A stretch of DNA of 64,000 bases, taken from positions 153,055 to 217,054 of the forward strand of contig NZ_JRKN01000004.1 of NCBI RefSeq assembly GCF_000763905.1. Direction: 5' to 3'. A program made the translations under genes and the position numbers. Positions 18,665 to 27,340 of the stretch are shown one piece after another. The stretch's first letter is position 1. Every line of letters starts with the position of its first letter. Under the pieces are notes generated by a model that saw only the letters and a program-made list of their open reading frames with translations, was not told the DNA's origin and ran no database searches. The stretch is from Paracoccus halophilus. Lineage in GTDB: Bacteria > Pseudomonadota > Alphaproteobacteria > Rhodobacterales > Rhodobacteraceae.

Positions 18665-19681
18665 ATGATCCACAAGAATTGGGCTGAACTCATCAAGCCG
18701 ACCCAGCTTGACATCAAGCCGGGCGCCGATTCGGCCCGCGTGGCCACGGTCGTGGCCGAACCGCTGGAGCGCGGCTTCGGTCTGACGCTGGGCAATGCCC
18801 TGCGCCGGGTGCTGCTGTCCTCGCTGCAGGGGGGCGCGATCACCTCGGTGCAGATCGACAATGTGCTGCACGAATTTTCGTCGGTTCCCGGTGTGCGCGA
18901 GGACGTGACCGACATCGTCCTGAACCTCAAGGGCGTGACGCTGAAAATGGATGTCGATGCGCCCAAGCGCCTCATGCTCTCGGCCAAGGGTCCGGGCGAG
19001 GTCAAGGCCGGCGAGATCCAGGAAAGCGCCGGCATCACCATCCTGAACCGCGACCATGTCATCTGTCACCTGGATGACGGGGCCGAATTGCAGATGGAAC
19101 TGACCGTCTCGAACGGCAAGGGCTATGTCGCCGCCGACAAGAACCGTCCCGAGGACGCGCCCATCGGGCTGATCCCGATCGACGCGATCTTTTCGCCGGT
19201 CAAGCGGGTCAGCTACGAGGTCACGCCTACCCGCGAGGGCCAGGTGCTGGATTACGACAAGCTGACCATGCGGGTCGAAACCGATGGCTCGCTGTCGCCC
19301 GAGGATGCGGTGGCCTATGCCGCGCGCATCATTCAGGACCAGCTGTCGGTCTTTGTGAACTTCGACGAGCCGGAAGCCGCGAGCCGCTCGGAGGCCGAGG
19401 ACGGTCTGGAATTCGATCCGCGGCTGCTGAAAAAGGTCGACGAGCTGGAACTGTCCGTGCGCTCGGCGAACTGCCTCAAGAACGACAATATCGTCTATAT
19501 CGGCGATCTGATCCAGAAGACCGAGGCCGAGATGCTGCGCACGCCGAACTTCGGCCGCAAGTCGCTCAACGAGATCAAGGAAGTGCTCTCGGGCATGGGT
19601 CTGCATCTGGGCATGGATGTGGTCGACTGGCCGCCGGAAAACATCGAGGATCTGGCCAAGCGTTTCGACGACCAGTTCTAG
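18665..19681 (+). CDS. rpoA: RNA polymerase subunit alpha
   Basis: RpoA dimerises to seed RNA polymerase assembly and contacts promoter UP elements and activators. The 338-residue protein has the N-terminal dimerisation domain ([20 protein letters not shown]) and the C-terminal DNA-binding domain with [20 protein letters not shown] and [12 protein letters not shown]. The coding sequence is preceded by AGGTATGGAGGCAAACGC, which contains GGAGG. Confidence 0.98.
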   Translation: MIHKNWAELIKPTQLDIKPGADSARVATVVAEPLERGFGLTLGNALRRVLLSSLQGGAITSVQIDNVLHEFSSVPGVREDVTDIVLNLKGVTLKMDVDAPKRLMLSAKGPGEVKAGEIQESAGITILNRDHVICHLDDGAELQMELTVSNGKGYVAADKNRPEDAPIGLIPIDAIFSPVKRVSYEVTPTREGQVLDYDKLTMRVETDGSLSPEDAVAYAARIIQDQLSVFVNFDEPEAASRSEAEDGLEFDPRLLKKVDELELSVRSANCLKNDNIVYIGDLIQKTEAEMLRTPNFGRKSLNEIKEVLSGMGLHLGMDVVDWPPENIEDLAKRFDDQF

Positions 19682-19844
19682 GAAATCCCCGGGGGCGTCA
19701 CAGGCCCGCTTTACGACCCGTGTACGCTTGCTGTACATGTGGCGCCCCCGGACCCGCCGCAAGGCATCGGGCATCGTGCCCCAAGGAGAGCGGCTTTCAC
19801 GCAAGGGCCGCCGGACAAAGCAAAACGCAAGTTAGGAGAATGAA

Positions 19845-20267
19845 ATGCGTCACGCCCGCGGCTATCGCCGCCTCAACCGTACCCACGAACACCGCAAGGC
19901 GCTGTTCGCCAATATGGCCGGCTCGCTGATCGAGCACGAGCAGATCAAGACCACCCTGCCCAAGGCCAAGGAACTGCGCCCGATCGTCGAAAAGCTGATC
20001 ACGCTGGCCAAGCGCGGCGATCTGCACGCCCGCCGTCAGGCGGCGGCCCAGCTCAAGCAGGACAGCCATGTCGAAAAGCTGTTCGGCGTGCTCGGCGCCC
20101 GCTACCAGGAGCGTCAGGGCGGCTATGTCCGGGTCCTGAAGGCCGGTTTCCGCTATGGCGACATGGCGCCGATGGCGATCATCGAGCTTGTCGATCGCGA
20201 CACCGACGCCAAGGGCGCGGCAGACCGCGCCCGCGTCGAGGCCGAAGAGGCTGCCGACGAATCGTAA
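19845..20267 (+). CDS. rplQ: 50S ribosomal protein L17
   Basis: L17 is near the exit tunnel of the large subunit. The 140-residue protein begins [20 protein letters not shown] and contains the [15 protein letters not shown] segment. It is the last gene of the ribosomal run and is followed by a strong terminator. A GGAGAA sequence 7 bases upstream is the ribosome binding site. Confidence 0.98.
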   Translation: MRHARGYRRLNRTHEHRKALFANMAGSLIEHEQIKTTLPKAKELRPIVEKLITLAKRGDLHARRQAAAQLKQDSHVEKLFGVLGARYQERQGGYVRVLKAGFRYGDMAPMAIIELVDRDTDAKGAADRARVEAEEAADES

Positions 20268-20305
20268 GAAATCCAGCCGTTCCGGCAGGTTAAGAGATGG
20301 TTCAG

Positions 20306-20339
20306 GCCCGCAGCCGCGATCGCGGCTGCGGGCTTTTTT
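20306..20339 (+). terminator. Rho-independent terminator of the ribosomal protein operon
   Basis: A perfect 28-nt inverted repeat from GCCCGCAGCCGCGA to its complement (20306-20333) is followed by six T residues. It ends the rplO-rplQ transcription unit. Confidence 0.93.
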
Positions 20340-20613
20340 GCCACAGTCCGTGCCGCCGCGGCGCGGCGTTTCATGGGTAGCTTTGCCTAAGCGTTCTATT
20401 ACGGGTTGTGTATCGCGTTGGAACCCGCGCATAATTTGGCAAACCATTTCGGGGGGATCTGGTTCATGCCGGAAACGCCGCTTACCCTGCGGTCATGGTT
20501 GACGCGGGGTAAGCGCGAAAAACATCGCGCAGGATTGCGGTATTGCTTGAATAGCCTGCAATCTGTGCCATTTTCCTGATAACATAAAGAAAACACAAGC
20601 TGTCCATATCGTC
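20340..20613. promoter_or_regulatory. luxR upstream region with a long dyad
   Basis: The region holds an inverted repeat CGCTTACCCTGCG (20479-20491) and CGCGGGGTAAGCG (20503-20515), a 13-bp stem with one G-T pair and an 11-nt spacer. There is no T tract, so it is not a typical terminator; it may be an operator or a leader hairpin. No gene is seen in these 274 bp. No clear Shine-Dalgarno sequence precedes luxR. Confidence 0.45.
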
Positions 20614-21225
20614 ATGTCGTCTCGCGCGGAAATCAATGCTGCACTGGCCAAGCTGAAAAAGCTCTCTCCCGCGGGCTATTTCATCGGGCTGCATATTCGT
20701 TTTGCTGCACCTCTGATGCAGTTCCAAACCTATAACAAGGAATGGTCGCAGCGCTATTCCGAGCGTGCCTATGCCCTGCGCGATCCCACCATCGCCTGGG
20801 GGTTCTCGACGACCGGGACATGCCGCTGGAGCGTGTTGCCGATTCCGGACCCGTTCTCCATCCTGCAGGACGCGGCGGATCACGGCTTGCATTACGGGCT
20901 TGCGGTCGCGCATGGCCCGATCAAGTCGCGCACGATTGCGGATTTCGCGCATGACAAGCGGGAATTCACGGATGACGAGATCGAGGTGATCTCGGCCACG
21001 ATACGACGGCTCCATGAAGTGACCGAGCCGCCGGAGAGCCTGACGAAGGCTCAGCAAGAGGCCCTTCGGTGTATCGCAGAGGGGGATCGCCATGCGGCGG
21101 CGGCTGCCAAACTTGGTATTACGGAAAGCGCCTTCAAGGCCCGTCTGATCTCTGCGCGTGAAAGGCTGATGGCGCGAACGACGGCCGAGGCGCTGCAACG
21201 CGCCAAGGATTACCGCTTGCTATAA
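20614..21225 (+). CDS. luxR: LuxR-family quorum-sensing regulator
   Basis: The 203-residue protein has an autoinducer-binding domain with the key residues in the expected order (Tyr and Trp in TYNKEWSQRY, the Asp of RDPTIAW, the Trp of CRWS) and a C-terminal LuxR helix-turn-helix from LTKAQQEALRCIAEG to ITESAFKARLISARERL. It is about 35 residues shorter than typical LuxR proteins at its N-terminus. It would bind an acyl-homoserine lactone and act at promoters. luxI lies 67 bp downstream in the same direction, separated by a candidate lux box. Confidence 0.92.
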   Translation: MSSRAEINAALAKLKKLSPAGYFIGLHIRFAAPLMQFQTYNKEWSQRYSERAYALRDPTIAWGFSTTGTCRWSVLPIPDPFSILQDAADHGLHYGLAVAHGPIKSRTIADFAHDKREFTDDEIEVISATIRRLHEVTEPPESLTKAQQEALRCIAEGDRHAAAAAKLGITESAFKARLISARERLMARTTAEALQRAKDYRLL

Positions 21226-21242
21226 ACGGTCCGTCCACCGTT
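21225..21242 (+). promoter_or_regulatory. Candidate lux box upstream of luxI
   Basis: AACGGTCCGTCCACCGTT is an 18-bp dyad with perfect 6-bp arms (AACGGT and ACCGTT) and a 6-bp centre. It starts at the luxR stop codon and ends 50 bp before the luxI ATG, a position expected for the LuxR binding site. It would give positive autoregulation of signal synthesis. Confidence 0.6.
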
Positions 21243-21292
21243 GCGGGTTACACCTGGGGGCCACCACCACCACACCCCAGGAGAAAACCACC

Positions 21293-21883
21293 ATGCAGAC
21301 CACCACACTTTCCTTCGCCAACATGCACATCCACGGCGAGCTGTTCGCCAATATCTTCCGCGCTCGCAAGCAGAGCTTCATCGACCTGAAGAAATGGCCC
21401 CTGCCGCAAGCCGACGGGATGGAGTTCGACCAGTACGACACACCGATGAGCCGCTGGGTCGCCATCCATGAAAACGGCCAGGTTCTGGCCGGCGTCCGGC
21501 TGACGCCGACCACGGCGCGTTGCGGCGTCTATTCCTACATGATCCGCGACGCGCAGGAGGATCTTCTGGGCGGCACGATTCCGCAGAACCTGCTGGATGA
21601 AAAGGCGCCGGTCGATGAAACGACATGGGAGGCGAGCCGCCTGTTCGTCGATCACTCGATCCCCAGCAGCAAGCGCCGGCGCGTGCAGATGAGCCTGATC
21701 GCCGAGATGAGCAATTCCGGCCGCGAACTGGGGGCCAGCCGCCTGCTGTGCCTGGTCAAGTCGACATGGCCGCGCTGGTTGACGCCGCGCGGTGTCGATG
21801 CCCAGGCGATGGGGCCGGTCATCTGGATCGACGACGATTACTTTCAGTGCGTCTCGATCAATCTCGCGCCCAAGATGCATTGA
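21293..21883 (+). CDS. luxI: Acyl-homoserine-lactone synthase
   Basis: LuxI makes the quorum-sensing signal from S-adenosylmethionine and an acyl carrier protein or CoA thioester. All conserved positions of the family can be found in the 196 residues: Arg25, Phe29, Trp35, Glu44, Asp46, Asp49, Arg69, Glu113 and Arg116 (for example EFDQYD, VRLTP and WEASRLFV). The acyl chain cannot be predicted. A GGAGAA ribosome binding site precedes the ATG. It follows luxR and is followed by a weak hairpin (CCTCCC/GGGGGG at 21891-21905). Confidence 0.95.
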   Translation: MQTTTLSFANMHIHGELFANIFRARKQSFIDLKKWPLPQADGMEFDQYDTPMSRWVAIHENGQVLAGVRLTPTTARCGVYSYMIRDAQEDLLGGTIPQNLLDEKAPVDETTWEASRLFVDHSIPSSKRRRVQMSLIAEMSNSGRELGASRLLCLVKSTWPRWLTPRGVDAQAMGPVIWIDDDYFQCVSINLAPKMH

Positions 21884-21944
21884 CCGCCAACCTCCCTTCG
21901 GGGGGCTTTCGCGCCAATCCGGCGCGGCGTAACATGCCGGTCCT

Positions 21945-23273
21945 ATGGCAGACCTGTTCGATACGACGCCCCCCGCAGGCGAATCTGCGCCTGAAAAGAC
22001 CCGCCCGCTGGCCGACCGGATCAGGCCGGCGCGCCTGTCCGATGTCATCGGACAGGGCGGTGTGCTTGATGCCGATGGCCCGCTTGGCGCCATGCTGTCC
22101 TCGGGCAGCCTGTCCTCGCTGATTCTCTGGGGACCGCCGGGGGTCGGCAAGACCACCATCGCCCGCCTGCTGGCGCGCGAGACGGATCTTGCCTTCGTGC
22201 AGATCTCGGCGATCTTTTCCGGCGTGCCGGAATTGCGCAAGGTCTTCGATGCCGCCCGGCTGCGCCATCAGCAGGGGCGCGGCACATTGCTGTTCGTCGA
22301 TGAAATCCACCGTTTCAACAAGGCGCAGCAGGACGGCTTTCTGCCGCATATGGAGGACGGCACCATCACGCTGGTCGGTGCCACCACCGAAAACCCCAGT
22401 TTCGAGCTGAACGCCGCGCTGCTGTCGCGCGCGCAGGTCATCGTGCTGAAGCGGCTGGACCTGATCGATCTGGAACTCTTGGCGCAGCGTGCCGAAAAGG
22501 AGTTGGCCCGGCCGCTGCCGCTGACCGGCGAGGCGCGCGACCGGCTTCTGGAAATGGCCGATGGCGACGGTCGCGCGGTTCTGAACCTGATCGAGCAGAT
22601 CATGGCCTGGAAGGTGACTGGCAAGCTGGACCCCGAGCAGTTGTCGCGCCGCCTGATGCGGCGCGCGGCGAAATACGACAAATCCGGCGAAGAGCATTAC
22701 AACCTGATCTCGGCCCTGCACAAATCGGTTCGCGGCAGCGATCCCGATGCCGCGCTTTACTGGCTGGGCCGCATGCTCGAGGGGGGCGAGGATCCGCGCT
22801 ATCTGGCGCGGCGCATCACCCGCATGGCGGTCGAGGATATCGGCCTGGCCGATCCGGCGGCGCAGCGCCATTGCCTGGACGCCTGGGCGCTTTACGAACG
22901 CCTGGGCAGCCCCGAGGGCGAACTGGCGCTTGCGCAGGCGGTGATCTATCTGGCGCTGGCGCCGAAATCCAACGCCGGCTACAACGCCTACAAGGCGGCG
23001 CGCGATCTGGCGCGGCGCACCGGCAGCCAGATGCCGCCCGCCCATATCCTGAACGCGCCGACCTCGCTGATGAAGGATCAGGGCTATGGCGCGGGCTATC
23101 AATATGACCATGACGCCGAGAATGCCTTTTCTGGGCAGAACTATTTCCCTGACGGCATGAAGCGCCCGGTCCTGTACCTGCCGGTCGAACGCGGCTATGA
23201 GCGGGAGCTGAAAAAGCGCGTTGAATGGTTCGCCGGTCTGCGCCAGAAGCGGCGGCCAGAGGGCAAGACATGA
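21945..23273 (+). CDS. rarA: Replication-associated recombination protein A (AAA+ ATPase)
   Basis: RarA (MgsA) acts at stalled replication forks. The 442-residue protein has Walker A GPPGVGKTTIAR, Walker B LLFVDEIHRFNK, sensor 1 in GATTENPSFELN and the C-terminal tetramerisation domain with RAAKYDKSGEEHYN and SALHKSVRGSDPDAALYW. It begins a chain of five genes (rarA, crcB, rluC-like, HAD phosphatase, atp12) that overlap by 4 to 8 bases and must be one transcript. Confidence 0.96.
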   Translation: MADLFDTTPPAGESAPEKTRPLADRIRPARLSDVIGQGGVLDADGPLGAMLSSGSLSSLILWGPPGVGKTTIARLLARETDLAFVQISAIFSGVPELRKVFDAARLRHQQGRGTLLFVDEIHRFNKAQQDGFLPHMEDGTITLVGATTENPSFELNAALLSRAQVIVLKRLDLIDLELLAQRAEKELARPLPLTGEARDRLLEMADGDGRAVLNLIEQIMAWKVTGKLDPEQLSRRLMRRAAKYDKSGEEHYNLISALHKSVRGSDPDAALYWLGRMLEGGEDPRYLARRITRMAVEDIGLADPAAQRHCLDAWALYERLGSPEGELALAQAVIYLALAPKSNAGYNAYKAARDLARRTGSQMPPAHILNAPTSLMKDQGYGAGYQYDHDAENAFSGQNYFPDGMKRPVLYLPVERGYERELKKRVEWFAGLRQKRRPEGKT

Positions 23274-23644
23274 GATATGAATTCCTGCAGGTGGCGCTTG
23301 GCGGCGCGATCGGTGCCTCGGCGCGCTATGGCGTCAATATCCTGGCCACGCGGCTGGTCCCGGGCTTTCCGCTGGGCACGCTGATCGCCAATGTGCTGGG
23401 CTGTTTCGCGATGGGGATGCTGGCCTCGCTCCTGACGCTGCGTGGCGGGCAGGATTGGGCGCCGTTCCTGCTGACCGGGCTTCTGGGCGGGTTCACCACG
23501 TTTTCGGCCTTCGCGCTGGACACGATGGTGCTGTGGGAACGCGGCGCGAGTGGCACCGCCACCGGCTATGCGCTCGCCTCGGTCACGGCCTCGCTGCTGG
23601 CGGTGATCGCGGGGCTGAGCCTTGGCCGCGGGGTGTTTGCATGA
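23270..23644 (+). CDS. crcB: Fluoride channel CrcB/Fluc
   Basis: CrcB dimers export fluoride across the inner membrane. The 124-residue product has four membrane helices and the GGFTTFSAFALDT signature. The ATG at 23270 overlaps the rarA stop as ATGA, so upstream in-frame codons were not used. There is no room for a fluoride riboswitch directly before it. Confidence 0.95.
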   Translation: MRYEFLQVALGGAIGASARYGVNILATRLVPGFPLGTLIANVLGCFAMGMLASLLTLRGGQDWAPFLLTGLLGGFTTFSAFALDTMVLWERGASGTATGYALASVTASLLAVIAGLSLGRGVFA

Positions 23645-24693
23645 GCGGCGTGCAGACCATTCGCGTGGCCGAGGAGGAGGGCGATCAGCGCCTCGACCGC
23701 TGGCTGAAGAAGCGTTTCCCGCAACTGACCCAGGGCGCGGTGGAAAAATGGTGCCGCACCGGACAGTTGCGCGTCGATGGTGGCCGGGTCAAGGCCAATG
23801 CCCGCATCGCGCCGGGGCAGGAGGTGCGCGTGCCGCCCCTGCCGGAGGCGCCGGTCAAACCGCCGGCGGCGCCCAGGACCGCCGCCGTGAAATCATCGGA
23901 TCAGCAGATGATCCAGGCCGCCGTGCTGTGGCGGGACGACCATATCATCGCGCTGAACAAGCCGCCGGGCCTGCCCTCGCAGGGGGGCTCGGGGCAGGGG
24001 GACCGGCATGTGGACGGGCTGACCGGGGCCCTGATGTTCGGCTACAAGGACCGGCCCAAGCTGGTGCACCGGCTGGACAAGGACACCTCGGGCGTGCTGC
24101 TGCTGGCGCGCACCGACCGCATCGCCCGCGCCCTGTCCGAGGCGTTCCGGCATCGCGCCACGCGCAAGATCTACTGGGCGGCGGTGGCGGGCGTGCCCAG
24201 CCCGCGCATGGGCTCGATCAAATACGGGCTGGTCAAGGCGCCCGGTCGCGGCCGCATGGGCGAGGGCGAAAAGATGGTCGCCATCCACCCCGCGCAGGTC
24301 GCCGCGACCGAGGGCGCCAAGCGGGCCCATAGCGATTATGCGGTGCTGGATGCGCTTGGCACCCGGGTCAGCTGGGCGGCGCTGGTCCCGGTCACCGGCC
24401 GCACCCATCAGTTGCGCGCCCATATGGCCGAGATGGGCCACCCGATCGTGGGCGACGGCAAATATGGCGGCTCGGGCCAGGAAAACATGGGCGATGGCTG
24501 GGGCGCGCAGCTGGGCGGAGAAATCAGCCGCAATCTGCATCTGCATGCCCGCCTGATCCGTTTCGAGCATCCGATCACCAAGAAAACCGTCACCATCACC
24601 GCGCCCTTGCCCGATCACATGCGGCGCACCTGGGCGACGCTTGGCTGGTCCGAACAGGACGTGCCCGAAGACCCATTCGCCGAGGCGCCATGA
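23641..24693 (+). CDS. rluC: RluA-family 23S rRNA pseudouridine synthase (RluC-like)
   Basis: The 350-residue protein has an N-terminal S4 RNA-binding domain (DQRLDRWLKKRFP to VKANARI) and the synthase domain with the catalytic Asp in HRLDKDTSGVLLLAR and the GRTHQLRAHMAEMGHPI motif. It isomerises uridines in 23S rRNA, probably positions like those of RluC. The start ATG at 23641 overlaps the crcB stop; gph-like HAD follows with a 4-bp overlap. Confidence 0.93.
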   Translation: MSGVQTIRVAEEEGDQRLDRWLKKRFPQLTQGAVEKWCRTGQLRVDGGRVKANARIAPGQEVRVPPLPEAPVKPPAAPRTAAVKSSDQQMIQAAVLWRDDHIIALNKPPGLPSQGGSGQGDRHVDGLTGALMFGYKDRPKLVHRLDKDTSGVLLLARTDRIARALSEAFRHRATRKIYWAAVAGVPSPRMGSIKYGLVKAPGRGRMGEGEKMVAIHPAQVAATEGAKRAHSDYAVLDALGTRVSWAALVPVTGRTHQLRAHMAEMGHPIVGDGKYGGSGQENMGDGWGAQLGGEISRNLHLHARLIRFEHPITKKTVTITAPLPDHMRRTWATLGWSEQDVPEDPFAEAP

Positions 24694-25349
24694 AGCTTGT
24701 CATATTCGATGTCGATGGCACGCTGGTCGACAGCCAGCAGATGATTGTCAGTTCGATGAATGCCGGCTTTGCCGCGGCCGGCCTGTCGCCCCTGCCGCGC
24801 GACACGATCCTCGCCATCGTCGGGCTGTCGCTGCCGGTGGCGGTCGCGGAGCTGGTGCCGGAGGCGTCACCCGCGCAGCAGGCGCAGGTGGTCGAGGGCT
24901 ACCGCGCCGCCTATCTGGCCGCGCGCATGCATCTGGAATCGCCGCTTTATCCGGGGGCGCAGGACTGTCTGGACGCGCTTGCGATCCGCGACGACGTGCT
25001 GCTGGCGATCGCCACCGGCAAGGCGCGGCGGGGCCTCGACGCGCTGATCGAAACGCATGGCTGGGAGCGGCTGTTCATCAGCCGCCAGACCTCGGATTTC
25101 CACCCCTCGAAGCCGCATCCCGCGATGCTGCAGGCGGCGCTGGACGAGGCGGGCGTGGCCGCCGGCCGGGCCTGCATGGTGGGCGATACCGAATTCGATA
25201 TCGCCATGGGCGTCGCCGCCGGCACCCGCGCGCTTGGCGTGTCATGGGGCTATCACCCGGCCGGGCGGCTGCTGGCGGCCGGCGCCGCGATGGTGGCGCC
25301 CGACTATCCGGCGCTGACACGGAGCCTGCTGGAGTGGCTCGATGAGTGA
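24690..25349 (+). CDS. HAD-superfamily hydrolase, Gph-like
   Basis: The 219-residue protein has motif I DVDGTLVDS, motif II in AIATGK, and motif IV in MVGDTEFDIAMG, with a helical cap domain between them. This is the phosphoglycolate phosphatase/beta-phosphoglucomutase group; the true substrate is not clear. It overlaps the pseudouridine synthase by 4 bp and atp12 by 8 bp. Confidence 0.9.
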   Translation: MKLVIFDVDGTLVDSQQMIVSSMNAGFAAAGLSPLPRDTILAIVGLSLPVAVAELVPEASPAQQAQVVEGYRAAYLAARMHLESPLYPGAQDCLDALAIRDDVLLAIATGKARRGLDALIETHGWERLFISRQTSDFHPSKPHPAMLQAALDEAGVAAGRACMVGDTEFDIAMGVAAGTRALGVSWGYHPAGRLLAAGAAMVAPDYPALTRSLLEWLDE

Positions 25350-26052
25350 ATGGAAAGCGCGCCGGTTCTGGCAGGCGGCCTCGGTCCGGGCGCTGGCCCG
25401 GGGCTGGGAGGTGCTGCTGGACGAACGCCCGCTGCGGACCCCCGGCAAGCAGCCGCTGACCCTGCCGACCCGGGCGCTGGCCGATGCCATCGCGCAGGAA
25501 TGGCAGGCGCAGACCGATCTCATCGACCCCAATGCCATGCCGCTGACCCGCGCCGCGAATTCGGCCATCGAAAAGGTGATGCCGCAATTTCACGCCGTCG
25601 CCATGATGCTGGGCGAATATGGCGCGACCGATCTGCTGTGCTACCGCGCCGAGGCCCCCGAGGCGCTGATCCGCGCCCAGGCCGAGGGCTGGGACCCGCT
25701 GATCGACTGGCTGGCGACCGAGCTGCGCGCGCCGCTGCGCATCACCCATGGGGTGATCCCGGTCGATCAGGATCCGGCCGTCCTTCTGAAACTGCAGGCG
25801 GAAATCGCCGCTCTGGATGCCTATGGGCTGACGGCGCTTCACGATCTGGTCACGTTGCCCGGCTCGCTGGTTCTTGGTCTGGCGGTGCTGCGCGGCCGCG
25901 TGGACGCGCAAGCGGCCTGGCGCCTGTCCCGGATTGACGAGGAATTCCAGGCCGATAGATGGGGTCGCGACGACGAGGCGGATGCCGCGGCCGAGGGCCG
26001 GCTGGCCGCCATGCGCGCCGCCGAACGCTTCTGGAAGCTGAGCCGGGGCTAA
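25342..26052 (+). CDS. ATP12-type F1-ATPase assembly chaperone
   Basis: The 236-residue protein belongs to the ATP12 family, which in mitochondria binds the alpha subunit of F1 during ATP synthase assembly; alphaproteobacteria have a homologue. KARRFWQAASVR, LDERPLRTPGKQPLTLPT and AIAQEWQAQ near the N-terminus and DLLCYRAEAPEAL in the middle are typical. It closes the overlapping five-gene chain. Confidence 0.92.
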   Translation: MSEWKARRFWQAASVRALARGWEVLLDERPLRTPGKQPLTLPTRALADAIAQEWQAQTDLIDPNAMPLTRAANSAIEKVMPQFHAVAMMLGEYGATDLLCYRAEAPEALIRAQAEGWDPLIDWLATELRAPLRITHGVIPVDQDPAVLLKLQAEIAALDAYGLTALHDLVTLPGSLVLGLAVLRGRVDAQAAWRLSRIDEEFQADRWGRDDEADAAAEGRLAAMRAAERFWKLSRG

Positions 26053-26202
26053 GCCGGCTCACCGGCTTATTCCTTGACGCATCGCCGCTGATCGGCACAA
26101 TGCCGCTTATGGGGGCATAAATGTTCCTTGTGAACCCGACGGGCCTGTTTTGGCAAAACCGGCCGAGACGGCGCCCGTGCGGAAGCAACAGTGAGGAAAT
26201 CC

Positions 26203-27228
26203 ATGAAAAAATCAGTACTCTTCGGCTCGGTCGCGGCGGTTGTTCTGGCCGCATCCGGCGCCATGGCGGCCGAGGGCGACACGCTGAACGAGGTCAAGAC
26301 CCGTGGCGTCCTGAACTGCGGCGTGAATACCGGCCTCGTCGGTTTCGCCGCCCCGGATGCGAACGGCAACTGGTCGGGCTTTGATGTTGCTTTCTGCAAG
26401 GCGCTGGCCGCCGCGGTCCTGGGCGATGGGGAAAAGGTGAAATATGTGCCGCTGACCGGGCAGACGCGCTTTACCGCCCTGTCCTCGGGCGAGGTGGACA
26501 TCCTGGCGCGCAACTCGACCTGGACCTTCCAGCGCGACACCGATCTCAAGCTCGATTTCATCGGCGTGAACTATTACGATGGTCAGGGCTTCATGGTGCG
26601 CAAGGATCAGCGCGTGACCTCGGCCAAGGAGCTGAACGGCGCCTCGATCTGCATCCAGACCGGCACCACGACCGAGCTGAACCTGGCCGATTACTTCAAG
26701 GCCAACAACATGGAATACCGGCCGGTCAACATCGACAGCAATGCCGAGGGCGAGCAGCAGTATCTGGCCCGGGCCTGCGATGCCTATACCACCGACGTGT
26801 CGGGACTGGCCGCGACCCGCGCTGCCTTTGCCGATCCGGAAAACCACATCATCCTGCCCGAGATCGTCTCGAAAGAGCCGCTTGGCCCGGCGGTGCGCCA
26901 TGGCGACAACAACTGGGGCGATATCGCGCGCTGGACGCTTTACGCGCTGGTCGCGGCCGAGGAATACGGCGTCACCTCGGCCAATATCGACGAACTGGCG
27001 AAATCCTCGGGCAACCCCGAGGTTCAGCGGCTGCTGGGCGCGACCGATGAGCTGGGCACGATGATCGGCCTTGACGCCGCATGGGCGGTGCGCGCCATCA
27101 AGGCCGGCGGCAATTACGGCGAAATCTTCGCCAAGACGATCGGTGAGGAAACGCCGATCGGCCTGGCGCGCGGCTTGAACGCGCAATGGACGCAGGGCGG
27201 TCTGCTTTACGCGATGCCCTTCCGCTGA
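26203..27228 (+). CDS. aapJ: General L-amino acid ABC transporter, periplasmic binding protein
   Basis: AapJ captures amino acids for the AapQMP importer. The 341-residue precursor has a signal peptide (MKKSVLFGSVAAVVLAASGA, cleavage after AMA) and a SBP_bac_3 domain with LNEVKTRGVLNCGVNTG, TTTELNLADYF and GEIFAKTIG. The ATG at 26203 follows GTGAGGAA; an in-frame GTG at 26191 is less likely. The ligand specificity is broad in rhizobial homologues. Confidence 0.95.
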   Translation: MKKSVLFGSVAAVVLAASGAMAAEGDTLNEVKTRGVLNCGVNTGLVGFAAPDANGNWSGFDVAFCKALAAAVLGDGEKVKYVPLTGQTRFTALSSGEVDILARNSTWTFQRDTDLKLDFIGVNYYDGQGFMVRKDQRVTSAKELNGASICIQTGTTTELNLADYFKANNMEYRPVNIDSNAEGEQQYLARACDAYTTDVSGLAATRAAFADPENHIILPEIVSKEPLGPAVRHGDNNWGDIARWTLYALVAAEEYGVTSANIDELAKSSGNPEVQRLLGATDELGTMIGLDAAWAVRAIKAGGNYGEIFAKTIGEETPIGLARGLNAQWTQGGLLYAMPFR

Positions 27229-27244
27229 TCGCGGCAAGAAGATG

Positions 27245-27270
27245 ACGCGCGGGGGGAAACCTCCGCGCGT
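27245..27270 (+). other. Intercistronic hairpin between aapJ and aapQ
   Basis: ACGCGCGGGGG (27245-27255) can pair with CCTCCGCGCGT (27260-27270) through an 11-bp stem with one G-U pair and a short purine loop. There is no T tract. Hairpins in this place often protect the binding protein mRNA from 3' decay and so raise its amount over that of the permeases. Confidence 0.5.
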
Positions 27271-27340
27271 TCGCAAATCATAAGACCGGCAAGGCAAAGA
27301 GGCCAAAGGCCCGTTCCTGCCGCCGGAAACAGGGGGGAAA

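Noticed and set aside
23200..23270. Fluoride riboswitch upstream of crcB
   Set aside because: crcB overlaps rarA, so there is no untranslated leader for one, and no matching sequence was seen.
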